A stretch of DNA of 37,768 nt from a bacterium (lineage in GTDB: Bacteria > Electryoneota > AABM5-125-24 > Hatepunaeales > Hatepunaeaceae), in contig JABMRV010000079.1 in NCBI GenBank assembly GCA_013202285.1, forward strand, positions 1 to 37,768. The letters are read 5' to 3'. The position numbers and the translations under genes are program-made. Position 1 is the stretch's first letter. Each line of letters begins with the position of its first letter. Shown here one piece after another: positions 22,693 to 31,605 of this stretch. Under the pieces are notes generated by a model, which saw nothing but the letters and a program-made list of their open reading frames with translations, was not told where the DNA came from and ran no database searches.

Positions 22693-23400
22693 ATGCAGGA
22701 AAACCAGGACACCCATGAGCTGCGTTTGAGGTTGAGTTCCATAATCGGAGCCGACCGTTGGGTGCCGGGTCCCTTTCCTGCGGTTGCGCCGATGAACCGG
22801 AATGAGATTTCGAGCCTTTTGAAGGGATATTCCGATTCAATAATGGTTGTTGGCAGCGGTAGCAGTTTTACCGATGATTTCAATCCCGGTGATGAAACGC
22901 TGATCCTGCTCACCGAGCGCGTAAAAGATGAATTCGATATATCTCAAGGTGACCAGACGATACAGGTAAGCGCCGGCTGGGAAATCGTCGAGGTCAACGA
23001 CAAGTTAGCAGAAAACAGCTTCATCGTCCCCTGTCTCTGTCGGTTTGATCAAGGTACAATCGGAGGACGTCTTGCCGGAATCTCCTCGCGTCCGACACTT
23101 GACATGGCTGAAGGGTGGATTCACGGGCTCCTCGGTATCGAGGTTGTGCTGCCGTCCGGCGAGATGGTATTGCTCGGCAGTCACTGTATCAAAGATGTAG
23201 CAGGTTACGATTTACGGCATTTCTTCACCGGCAGCAGGGGAACTGCAGGTGTTATCGTCAGTGCGATCTTCAGATGCCGACCGCGAACGAAATTCTTCGA
23301 ATACCATGGACATGCTGCCGATTATCTTAATCCGGGTAGTTTTGATGCGCAATGGAGACGGGTATTCGATCCGTTTGGTCGGATGAAGCACGGACACTAA
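22693..23400 (+). CDS. Minimal GlcE-like FAD-binding domain protein
   Basis: 235 residues matching the FAD-binding (PCMH-type) half of glycolate/D-lactate oxidase subunits. VVGSGSSF (52-59) is at the place of the usual R-G-G-G-T/S loop. It also has FDQGTIGGRLAGISS (118-132), the diagnostic KDVAGYDLRHFFTGSRGTAGVI (167-188), and a C-terminal WRRVFDPFGRM like the GlcE ending. GlcE is usually around 350 residues; the region between the FAD fold and the last helix is reduced to some 20 residues, so the cap or substrate domain is missing. No GlcD or GlcF neighbour is present, so the reaction is unknown. A GTG at 22669 is an alternative start but lies in array-tail repeat DNA. The gap to tamB is 18 bases. 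Confidence 0.75.
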   Translation: MQENQDTHELRLRLSSIIGADRWVPGPFPAVAPMNRNEISSLLKGYSDSIMVVGSGSSFTDDFNPGDETLILLTERVKDEFDISQGDQTIQVSAGWEIVEVNDKLAENSFIVPCLCRFDQGTIGGRLAGISSRPTLDMAEGWIHGLLGIEVVLPSGEMVLLGSHCIKDVAGYDLRHFFTGSRGTAGVIVSAIFRCRPRTKFFEYHGHAADYLNPGSFDAQWRRVFDPFGRMKHGH

Positions 23401-23418
23401 TCCAACCGGTCGGGCGCT

Positions 23419-26400
23419 ATGAATGTTCGTCTAATAGCAATAATCACCCTTCCGATAATAATCCTCCTGGCGATTGCCTTTTTACTTACATGGCATGTTT
23501 TCGGCGGTGAAACAAAGGTTCGAACCGCTCTGCTTGACAGTTTCAGCGCAAAGATCGGCAAGCCTATAGACGCCGAACGGTTATCGCTCAGCCTCAGGAA
23601 GATCAGTTTTGAAAATGTCGATCTTGAACTGTCTCCATCTCTCTCGCTGCACGTCGATCAGATTCATATCTCTTTATCACCGATAACAATTTTATTAAAT
23701 GGATTGAAGAATCCGGGTGTTATCGGCGAGGTCGAACTCGTAACACCGCGGTTTAACCTCACTCCATCAGTCTCCGACACATCGAAAACCACTGGTTTCG
23801 AATACCGTCCTTATCCTCTTAAGTCTCTGTCGAATATAGACATCATTCGCAGAATCACAATTAAAGATGCTGTTGTCTCCTTCGGTCAGACATCTCAGAT
23901 ATTAGTAGATTCGCTCTCCGGCAGGATCGATCTCGCTGATATTTCCAACGGGAATCTCTCACTTGGCGGACGTTTCAGAAGAATGTCCGGAACTCATCTT
24001 GATTTGAACGGATCATTTAACCTGATTGAAGGCAGCTTTTTGATCTCAATACAGGCGATGATTGAAAACCTTGGTTCGTGGCAGCCACCGCGTGAACTGC
24101 AAGAGCTTCATCTGAATAAGGGAAGCCTGCTTATTCAGGTCGAGTTGCGTGGCACGGAGGATCTGATGTTGTCCGGAGATGTGCAGGCAGACAGTATCGA
24201 TGTTTCCTATGGTGACCTGATCCAATTAACTAACGGATCGTTCTCCGGAGAGATATTCGGCAGTGGATTCAATCTGAACGGTGAGTTCAACCTCAATGGT
24301 CTCCTGTTACCGTTTAGTGTGAGCATCCCCGACCTGCTTGATCCGAAGTGGTTTGTCGAGATCGATCAGGCTGAAGTCGATCTGGGAAATCTGTCCGTCA
24401 GCCGACGGCTTAAACTTCCGAGCATGGATGGTTCGGTTGAGATAAATGCAAGTATCAGCAGTAGAGAAGGTTGCGTGGATGGTCAATTAGCGCTTACCGG
24501 CAGCGAAATTATCATAGATCCTGTTTGTTTGGAAAAGATCGTCGTGAGAGTGGCAATCGACTCAAACCGTCTTTCAATAGATGAATTCAATGCAGACCTT
24601 CTCGGTGGTGAGTTAAGACTCGGTGGGACCATCGATCCATACGTTGATTCTTCGATTGTTGATGTTTCGTACCGGCGGAGATGGTCTTCAGACCGAAAGC
24701 CCTGGATGCTGCAACTGCAATCCCCTGAATTCAGAATGGAAGGGGTATTAATACTGCGTGAAGGCGATTGGGAAGGATATGGAGGCTTCCAGTTGGAGGA
24801 TGGCGAAGGTAGTGAGCAATTAAGCGGTGAATTTAAATTGTTAGAACCCAACTTCAGCCTGAATATAACTTCCACGGGTCACGGCGGAAGCCTGTCGTTG
24901 ACGGCAAACAGTATCGGTGATACACTTATTTATAACATCAACAGTCAGGATCCTCACCGGTTTCTCAGAGGTATAATCACCGAGAAGTATCTTCCTGAGT
25001 TTCTCGATCTGTATTCGATAAAAGTCCATATTGACGGGGACAGATCGAGGTTGAACAGCAATATGTTCTGGAATGCCGTTTCAGGCGAGCGAAATCTCTA
25101 TTATCAGGGTGTTGTTACAAGAGATGGTAAAGGCTACAAATCACATGCAGATCTGAAGCTGAAAACCGTTGGCGGTAGTACTTTCAGAGTTAACGTATCC
25201 ACTGCTTACAACCGGGATAAGCTTTATGTCGGAGAGATTCGTCTTATCGATGGAGCAGGGAAGAGTCTCTTACAAACTCACTTTAATTACAGTTTCATTG
25301 ACAGCAGTTTTTCCAATCTGGAATTCCAGGCTGACAGCCTGCCAATGTTTGAACTGTTTCATTTCTTCAAACCCGATGAGGCGGTCGGTTTTGACGGACA
25401 TCTCACAAGCACAGTTGCTGGCGACAGCGATTCGCTTCAATGGTCGGGTAAACTTGAAATCATTTACCCTGATTCCATCATCCTGAATTTGGAGACAAGC
25501 GGAATTTATAATGATGGACTGTTCAGGTTCGATGGGACTGAGTTATTAGACAACCAGGGAGATGTGAGACTTTTTTCAGTCGAAGGCGGGATTGATCTAA
25601 AAGCAAAATTATTTGACTCACTCGTTGTTAGGTTGAATGATCTCCCGATTGACCGGATACTCGAACTGGTCTGGCAGGAGAAGGCGGACAGATTCGGCGG
25701 CAGGTTGAATGCGCTTATGGAGGCTGACGGTTTGCTCGATCATCCTGAACTGTACGCTGATTTACATCTTACAGGCGGTATCCTGCACGAGATACCGGGT
25801 TACTGGCTGAACCTGAGGTTCACAACGGAGGACAGTCTTTACAATCTTGAGAACCTTGATTTCGGCAGGGACATAATCGGGCTCGTCAATGTAAACGGGA
25901 AAATGAACAGATATGACCATCTGTTTGACTTTGACATGAGTGGTGAGGATATAGAGATCGGAACACTGTTCGAGATGATTATGGGTAAATCCGGATTATT
26001 GTCAGGAAACTGCGATTTCAAAATGCATTTCGCCGGGAAAGGGAAGGTTCATCAAGTAGAGGCTGACATCTCGGTTTCTCCGGGCAGGGTGGGAGCGTTG
26101 ACTTTTGACAATCTCAACACTCACTTCAATGTTTCCGGTTTTGATAATGACCAGCCTGTGGTACTGCTTGATTCCTTGACAATCGACTGGAATGATGCCT
26201 GGGGGAAGTTCTCGGGCGTTGTCCCTCTCAAGAAGGATCGGGAAATAGATGTAAATGGCTCTATCCAGGGCAATTTACCGACCCTTCTGCCCAGAATGAC
26301 GAGCTATTGCTCCAGACCGAAAGGACAGGGTGAGTTATACCTTGAATTAGGCGGAGATATTGAGAGTCCTCGTCTTACGAGTGGATATCTCGACATCAGA

Positions 26401-27858
26401 GACGGTTCGATCAGGTTGAAATCCATCGTTGAGAAGATCGACGAATTTAATGCCCGTATCGAACTAGATGAAAACGGCAATATCAGCATCGTCAGGTTTG
26501 ATGTTCTGGGAAATGGGAGACCGGTTTTCATCGGCAACAGGATGCCTTTAACTGGCGAGGAAGCACTTGTTTACAAGGGTTACAATCTTGGTATATTCCA
26601 ATTTGTAACAGATCGTGAAGGAATTTGGACAGTTATTCCCGCTCTGATGCAACCAGACTGGGGAGGGTATGTCCGGATCAGCGGAATGAACAAAAAGGGA
26701 TCGTTTGAGATTCACGGACCCGTGGAGAAGCCATTGGGAACCGGTGAGATCCGGCTGATGAACGCTACGGTCACTTATCCGTTTATAAAGAGTGGAAAAC
26801 AGCGTTCCCGTTTTACACGAGGATTGCTGAACCTGCTGCGACGAATGCGATGGGATGGCCGTGTTATTCCATACCAGGGATGCGGGTACAGCCGGGAATT
26901 GTCGGGATTCGGCGGAGCGAAAGGCTTCAGTTACATCGACGATCAGCTTGCAGGCGGACTGTTGGATGTCGATATAAAGATGTTCGTCGATCTCATGATA
27001 GATGATAATCCCGAAGGTCTGCATATAACAGGTTCTTTTGAGGATACACTTCAGATAAGAGGTGAACTCACTTCAACAAAGGGGAAAGTCGAGTATTTAG
27101 ATCTCGAATTCGACGTCGAAAAGATTGGAGTGATATTCAATCCTGTTGAGCTGGAACCATTCTTCTACGGAGGTGTTAGAACAGATGTGATCGATTCTGT
27201 TGGAATCCCGCATGAGATCAGGTGGGTAATCCGCGGAACCGGTCAGACGTCCGGTTTGGATGCCACCGTTCCGTCTGTAACTGTCGGTATGGATCGCGGA
27301 CGCTGGCGTGAGATCGCCCTGGTCTATGAGGACGATCAGGGGCATTCTCAGGAACAGATATTAGCCATGCTCGGTTATTCTCCTGAAGCAATTCCCGAAA
27401 AACTGGTCAGTCTGGGGAGTAAACTCGTCTCTGATGTTACTCCGATTCGACGCTGGACTCGCACCTTTGAGCGTTATGCAGAGAGATGGCTCGGCGTTGA
27501 CAGGATAGACATAGAGTCGCCGCTGGCTCGCAATATCATTGAGAGACAGTTGTTTCTCGGCAGGTCGTCGGAGGAGATACATCTGAACTACAGCTATCTC
27601 CAGACACTCGACCATTCAAGGGTCACAGTTGGAAAGTATCTTGCGCGAGGTATCTACGTTTCATATACGGGTTCTGTGTTGAGTTCTACGGATGCATACG
27701 ATGTAACCCGTTTAGGTGTGATCCACAACTGGGATATACTCTTCAGGCTGCATCAGATTGCTCCCGATCTTACAGTGAACTATCGGTACGAATATGACAG
27801 TAAGCTCAAAGAGGCGGATAACCGCGTGATGCTGCGTTTCAGTTATACTTTTAAGTAA
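23419..27858 (+). CDS. tamB: TamB-family translocation and assembly protein
   Basis: TamB-like AsmA-related proteins span the periplasm as long hydrophobic beta-taco grooves. They serve outer-membrane protein assembly and phospholipid transport. The 1,479 residues show one N-terminal membrane anchor (about 4-27), an AsmA-like start (KVRTALLDSFSAKIGKPIDAERLSL), then more than a thousand residues of repeating beta-strands. The C-terminal TamB/DUF490 region (last 450 residues or so) includes GELTSTKGKVEYLDLEFDVEKIG-like and QILAMLGYSP segments. It ends in a beta-strand, MLRFSYTFK, with a terminal aromatic pattern. The bamA neighbour fits TamB working with an Omp85 partner; no separate TamA is seen. 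The TAA stop is in octamer array 7. Confidence 0.88.
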   Translation: MNVRLIAIITLPIIILLAIAFLLTWHVFGGETKVRTALLDSFSAKIGKPIDAERLSLSLRKISFENVDLELSPSLSLHVDQIHISLSPITILLNGLKNPGVIGEVELVTPRFNLTPSVSDTSKTTGFEYRPYPLKSLSNIDIIRRITIKDAVVSFGQTSQILVDSLSGRIDLADISNGNLSLGGRFRRMSGTHLDLNGSFNLIEGSFLISIQAMIENLGSWQPPRELQELHLNKGSLLIQVELRGTEDLMLSGDVQADSIDVSYGDLIQLTNGSFSGEIFGSGFNLNGEFNLNGLLLPFSVSIPDLLDPKWFVEIDQAEVDLGNLSVSRRLKLPSMDGSVEINASISSREGCVDGQLALTGSEIIIDPVCLEKIVVRVAIDSNRLSIDEFNADLLGGELRLGGTIDPYVDSSIVDVSYRRRWSSDRKPWMLQLQSPEFRMEGVLILREGDWEGYGGFQLEDGEGSEQLSGEFKLLEPNFSLNITSTGHGGSLSLTANSIGDTLIYNINSQDPHRFLRGIITEKYLPEFLDLYSIKVHIDGDRSRLNSNMFWNAVSGERNLYYQGVVTRDGKGYKSHADLKLKTVGGSTFRVNVSTAYNRDKLYVGEIRLIDGAGKSLLQTHFNYSFIDSSFSNLEFQADSLPMFELFHFFKPDEAVGFDGHLTSTVAGDSDSLQWSGKLEIIYPDSIILNLETSGIYNDGLFRFDGTELLDNQGDVRLFSVEGGIDLKAKLFDSLVVRLNDLPIDRILELVWQEKADRFGGRLNALMEADGLLDHPELYADLHLTGGILHEIPGYWLNLRFTTEDSLYNLENLDFGRDIIGLVNVNGKMNRYDHLFDFDMSGEDIEIGTLFEMIMGKSGLLSGNCDFKMHFAGKGKVHQVEADISVSPGRVGALTFDNLNTHFNVSGFDNDQPVVLLDSLTIDWNDAWGKFSGVVPLKKDREIDVNGSIQGNLPTLLPRMTSYCSRPKGQGELYLELGGDIESPRLTSGYLDIRDGSIRLKSIVEKIDEFNARIELDENGNISIVRFDVLGNGRPVFIGNRMPLTGEEALVYKGYNLGIFQFVTDREGIWTVIPALMQPDWGGYVRISGMNKKGSFEIHGPVEKPLGTGEIRLMNATVTYPFIKSGKQRSRFTRGLLNLLRRMRWDGRVIPYQGCGYSRELSGFGGAKGFSYIDDQLAGGLLDVDIKMFVDLMIDDNPEGLHITGSFEDTLQIRGELTSTKGKVEYLDLEFDVEKIGVIFNPVELEPFFYGGVRTDVIDSVGIPHEIRWVIRGTGQTSGLDATVPSVTVGMDRGRWREIALVYEDDQGHSQEQILAMLGYSPEAIPEKLVSLGSKLVSDVTPIRRWTRTFERYAERWLGVDRIDIESPLARNIIERQLFLGRSSEEIHLNYSYLQTLDHSRVTVGKYLARGIYVSYTGSVLSSTDAYDVTRLGVIHNWDILFRLHQIAPDLTVNYRYEYDSKLKEADNRVMLRFSYTFK

Positions 27859-27902
27859 GAAAGTAAGAAAGTGTGAAAGTGAGAAAGTGTGAAAGTGTAA
27901 AA
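27855..27902 (+). repeat. Octamer array 7 (6 units) over the tamB stop
   Basis: Two GTAAGAAA, GTGTGAAA, GTGAGAAA, GTGTGAAA, GTGTAAAA; the first unit supplies the TAA. Confidence 0.85.
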
Positions 27903-27968
27903 GCAAAATTGGAGCGCTGGTACAGGTGAATGAAGTTATATAGTAATATGTATAATCTTTCTTTTTGC

Positions 27969-27997
27969 TTGTTTCATGAAACTGATTTGCTTAATAT
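27969..27997 (+). promoter_or_regulatory. Possible bamA promoter with palindrome
   Basis: TTGTTT (27969-27974), a 17-base spacer and TAATAT (27992-27997). A perfect 12-base palindrome GTTTCATGAAAC (27971-27982) overlaps the -35 box and could be an operator. Transcription would begin within a few bases of the bamA ATG. Confidence 0.3.
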
Positions 27998-28005
27998 AAA
28001 ATGAT

Positions 28006-30285
28006 ATGTCAAATTCAAGAATAATATTCATGACCGTCATCGGTCTGTTACTGGTTTTGTCGGTTCAAATCTCCGGACAAACACCTGAGAAAGTTCGTCT
28101 TTACGGGCTTACTGTCGAAGGAAATGACCGCGCCGATACGGGACTGATCATCGCCACGAGCGGTCTCGTGGTTGGTGAATATCTGACCGGTGAGATGATT
28201 CAGACTGCTATCCGTCAACTGTGGGAGTTGAACCTCTTCTCCGATATAAAGGCTATCGCAGAGAAACAGGAAGTTAACGGCGTTTATTTGCTCATCAGAG
28301 TTGTTGAATACCCACGTCTCGAATTTATTGATATCGGTGGGGGAAAAAAGATCGGTGAAGATGAGATGGAGGAGGCAATCGACCTGCACAGAGGGCAGGT
28401 GCTGAAGCCGTCGGATCCGATCAGGTTAAGGCGAAAATTGCGAGACCTCTGCGAAGAGAAAGGTTATCTTCTTGCTGACATCAAGGTTGATATTGTAGAA
28501 GGTTCCAGCGACGGATTGGCAGGTCTTTATGTTCGCGTGGATGAGGGTACAAAGGTTAAGATCAAGAAAATAACGTTCAACGGCAATGAAGCGTTTTCCG
28601 ACAAGAAACTTCGTAAGCGACTCAAGGAGACAAAACAGAAGTCTCTGTTTCGATCCGGTAAGTTTCATCGCGATAAATTCGATGCTGATCTTGACGCCAT
28701 GATCGTTTTTTACCGCGAACATGGATTCCGCGATGCGAGAGTCGTATCGGATTCAAGCTGGTATTCGGATAATCGTAAGCGCATGTTCGTGTGCGTCACT
28801 GTCGATGAAGGTCCTAAGCTGTATTTCGGTGATATTGCTTTCAGCGGATCTGATCTGTTCACTGAAATGGAACTGCAGCGTAAGCTGATGTTCAGACCCG
28901 GTGAGGAATTCAACCAGAAGAAGTATGACATAACGGTCAGAGAGCATCTTTCGTCGATGTTCTATGATCGCGGCTACATTTATGCCCAGATTCAACCGAC
29001 ACTGACGCCTGCCGGAGGCGATACGCTCGATGTACATATCCATATAGAAGCCGGGAACAGGTTCAATGTGAATAAAATTAATATTACCGGCAACACAAAG
29101 ACACGCGAGAAGGTCATTCGCCGGGAATTCGTGCTTAAACCGGGTGACACTTTCGACGTTTCCAAGCTGCGCCGTTCGATTCGAGAAGTAGCAATACTGA
29201 ACTACTTTGCCGATGTTCAGCCGGATATCGAGGATGTCGGTGAGGATGAGATCGACCTGTGGGTGAAAGTGGAGGAGAAACCGACAGATCAGGCTAATGT
29301 TTCCGTCGGTTACAGTGAGCGGGACGGAGTAATCGGCGCTCTCGGTTTTACTGCTCCCAACATCTTCGGCAGCGGGCAAGTGGTAAGTTTCGACTGGAAC
29401 TTCGGAAAGGAGTATAATTCCTTTTCGATAGGTTATACCGAGCCGTGGCTGTTCGACACCGAGACACTCGTGGGCGGTTCGTTTTACCATGTTAAGAGAA
29501 GATGGGCAGAGGGTTTCACTGAGAAACTGATAGGTGGATCGGTGCGGTTAGGTCGTCGTTTTACATTTCCCGACGATTATTTCCGTGGCGACTGGATTTA
29601 CCGTCTTGAAAGGTCGAAAAACGATAGAATCTCTGCTTCTATGGAGGCTTCGGTTGATTCTACTGTTCGAGTATCGAGTTCAGTGACGCAGATTATAACA
29701 CGCGATTCCCGCGATTTCGTCGAGTTCCCCACCCAGGGTTCAGTAGTCAGTCTGTCAACCGAACTTGCGGGAGGTCCTTTAACAGGTCATGACAATTATC
29801 ACAAGCATATCTTTTCGGTCGAATGGTACACGCCGCTTCTGCCGAAACTGGTGATGTACAATAATTTCCAATATGGTTTTATGGCGAGTCTTACAGGAGT
29901 TTCAAGCGATATACCGCATCTTGAATACTTCTACATGGGCGGAAGTGGTCTTTCACTGGGGACATCGCTGCGCGGGTACGATGAGCGAACGGTAGGATCG
30001 CGGTTTGGGGGAAAATCACAGCTCAAAACATCTCTTGAACTCCGAGTTCAAATGGTGGATTATCCTACTATTTACGGTCTCGTTTTTGCTGAGGCTGGAA
30101 ATACATGGTTGAATTTTGGTGAGACCGATATGTTTGACCTGAGAAGGTCGGTCGGTCTGGGAGTCAGATTCTATATGCCGATGATCGGTCTGATCGGACT
30201 GGACTACGGTTACGGCTTCGATGAGGATGCTTTTGGCAGGAAACCTGGATGGGTGCCTGCATTTCAGTTTGGCAGGACATTCTAA
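28006..30285 (+). CDS. bamA: Outer-membrane protein assembly factor BamA (Omp85)
   Basis: BamA folds and inserts beta-barrel proteins in the outer membrane. 759 residues: signal peptide (1-24), five POTRA domains (about 27-105, 106-186, 187-273, 274-354, 355-432) and a C-terminal 16-strand-type barrel (433-759). The conserved loop-6 motif appears as LRGYDERTVG (LRGY 655-658), and the protein ends in the aromatic beta-signal FQFGRTF. No RBS is visible before the ATG at 28006, but the signal peptide fixes the start well. It sits in the order tamB, bamA, skp, skp-like, lpxD, a classical envelope-biogenesis cluster. Confidence 0.95.
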   Translation: MSNSRIIFMTVIGLLLVLSVQISGQTPEKVRLYGLTVEGNDRADTGLIIATSGLVVGEYLTGEMIQTAIRQLWELNLFSDIKAIAEKQEVNGVYLLIRVVEYPRLEFIDIGGGKKIGEDEMEEAIDLHRGQVLKPSDPIRLRRKLRDLCEEKGYLLADIKVDIVEGSSDGLAGLYVRVDEGTKVKIKKITFNGNEAFSDKKLRKRLKETKQKSLFRSGKFHRDKFDADLDAMIVFYREHGFRDARVVSDSSWYSDNRKRMFVCVTVDEGPKLYFGDIAFSGSDLFTEMELQRKLMFRPGEEFNQKKYDITVREHLSSMFYDRGYIYAQIQPTLTPAGGDTLDVHIHIEAGNRFNVNKINITGNTKTREKVIRREFVLKPGDTFDVSKLRRSIREVAILNYFADVQPDIEDVGEDEIDLWVKVEEKPTDQANVSVGYSERDGVIGALGFTAPNIFGSGQVVSFDWNFGKEYNSFSIGYTEPWLFDTETLVGGSFYHVKRRWAEGFTEKLIGGSVRLGRRFTFPDDYFRGDWIYRLERSKNDRISASMEASVDSTVRVSSSVTQIITRDSRDFVEFPTQGSVVSLSTELAGGPLTGHDNYHKHIFSVEWYTPLLPKLVMYNNFQYGFMASLTGVSSDIPHLEYFYMGGSGLSLGTSLRGYDERTVGSRFGGKSQLKTSLELRVQMVDYPTIYGLVFAEAGNTWLNFGETDMFDLRRSVGLGVRFYMPMIGLIGLDYGYGFDEDAFGRKPGWVPAFQFGRTF

Positions 30286-30300
30286 ACCTGATTACATCGT

Positions 30301-30344
30301 ATCCGTCAGCTGACGGATTCGCCGACAAGAATGTCGGCGCTCCC
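30301..30344. repeat. Two adjacent palindromes before skp
   Basis: A perfect 18-base palindrome (ATCCGTCAG/CTGACGGAT, 30301-30318) is followed by a type II palindromic element copy with perfect CGCCGACA/TGTCGGCG arms (30320-30339) and a CTCCC tail. Confidence 0.7.
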
Positions 30345-30408
30345 TATTCATAAAAGCAAAGATCCGGGATGCCGGTTTTTCTGTCTATTTTTCGGATCTG
30401 GAGGTCAA

Positions 30409-30954
30409 ATGAAAAAACTGTTTATCATCGTCTTACTTTGTCTGTTTTTTGTGGGTTCTGTCTATCCACAGGGATTAAAGGTCGGTGAGATAAATTCTGA
30501 GGAATTAATGCTGTCCTATCCTGCATTCAAGCGCATCGAGGAACAGCTTGCCAGAGAACTGCAGAATTGGCAGGTTGAACGAGCGAAGTGGGAAGGCGGG
30601 ATGGAGTTCATGCAGAACGATATCCTCGTGCGAGAGAGGAAACTTCAGGCGGGAGCGACTACGTTCAGCGAAAACCGCAAGGCGGAGCTGCAGACACAAA
30701 TTGACTCGCTCAGGATGAGTTTACAACAGCAGTGGAATCAACAACTCCTTGCTGACCAGGAGAAGCAGCAGGAACTCACCAACAGGAGAGATGAACTGCT
30801 CGGAGAGGTCTTAGAGGAGATTCATGCGGCGATAAAGGAGATTGGTGAGGATATGGATTATGACCTGATTGTTGACAGCGCTGGAACTGTCATCTATGCC
30901 AAGGATCCGATAGATATTACCGACATCCTTTTACGTCATCTTCTGGAAAGATGA
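30409..30954 (+). CDS. skp: OmpH/Skp-family periplasmic chaperone
   Basis: Skp holds unfolded outer-membrane proteins on their way to BamA. 181 residues: signal peptide (MKKLFIIVLLCLFFVGSVYPQ), then the family's short strand LKVGEINSEELM, a long charged coiled-coil hairpin (about residues 40-145), and the closing strand YDLIVDSAGTVIYAKDPIDIT. The start is chosen at ATG 30409 because GGAGG lies four bases upstream and the signal peptide begins here; earlier in-frame codons run through repeat DNA. It lies directly after bamA. A TCCACCAG/CTGGTGGA hairpin (about 30970-30988) separates it from its paralogue. Confidence 0.88.
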   Translation: MKKLFIIVLLCLFFVGSVYPQGLKVGEINSEELMLSYPAFKRIEEQLARELQNWQVERAKWEGGMEFMQNDILVRERKLQAGATTFSENRKAELQTQIDSLRMSLQQQWNQQLLADQEKQQELTNRRDELLGEVLEEIHAAIKEIGEDMDYDLIVDSAGTVIYAKDPIDITDILLRHLLER

Positions 30955-31023
30955 ATTATTCCGCCGGGTCTCCACCAGATACTGGTGGACTTGAAACTAT
31001 CGGCAACAATCAAATAACGAATT

Positions 31024-31605
31024 ATGAGCAAGAAAACCATATACTGTTTCTTAGTTTTCTGCCTCGTGACCTTACTGACCGGTTGCACTGCTCAGCAGGG
31101 TGGGACGTCTTCAGGTAGAAGCTCAGGTACGCTTCTTCCCTGGAAATCATCAGGATTGAAAGTTGGTTATATTCGCTCGGATGTCATAACCAAACGCCAT
31201 GCGGAATACCGTGACGCAGACAACACGTTGAGATCCGATAACCGGAAATGGCTGTCGGATGCTGAAAGGATGGAGAGCGATATTGCCGACAAGGAGGAGG
31301 AACTCGAAGAACTCAGTCTGATCCTGAGTCCGGAGAGGAAGAAGCAGATCGAAGAAGAGATTACCGAAGCACGGAAAGAGCTGCAGAAATTTCGACATGA
31401 GACATGGTATGATGAGAATAGTTTATACATCAAACGGCGTCGTGAACTTATGGAACCAATCGATACGCGTGTGAATGATGCGATATGGAAGGTCGCAGAG
31501 AGAGAGGGATTCGATATCGTCTTTGATACCATTGCCGGAAATATCGTGTTTGTAAAACCTGAATTTGACTTGACGGAAAAGGTTGTCGAAGAGTTACAGG
31601 AATGA
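31024..31605 (+). CDS. OmpH/Skp-family lipoprotein
   Basis: 193 residues. It has a lipoprotein signal with lipobox LLTGC (Cys21), a Ser/Gly-rich tether (22-42), then the Skp layout: LKVGYIRSDVITKRHAEY, a long coiled coil (about 60-150), and the closing FDIVFDTIAGNIVFVKPEFDLT. Classical Skp is soluble; this copy is predicted to be membrane-tethered, so it could act at a fixed membrane site. Its last four bases overlap the lpxD start (ATGA), so it is translationally coupled to lpxD. Confidence 0.85.
   Translation: MSKKTIYCFLVFCLVTLLTGCTAQQGGTSSGRSSGTLLPWKSSGLKVGYIRSDVITKRHAEYRDADNTLRSDNRKWLSDAERMESDIADKEEELEELSLILSPERKKQIEEEITEARKELQKFRHETWYDENSLYIKRRRELMEPIDTRVNDAIWKVAEREGFDIVFDTIAGNIVFVKPEFDLTEKVVEELQE

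Noticed and set aside
28753-29490. A 245-codon minus-strand frame opposite bamA
   Set aside because: It is a shadow of bamA with no recognisable motifs.
30331-30408. Upstream ATG for a longer Skp
   Set aside because: The extension is translated palindromic repeat DNA; the signal peptide and RBS fit ATG 30409.
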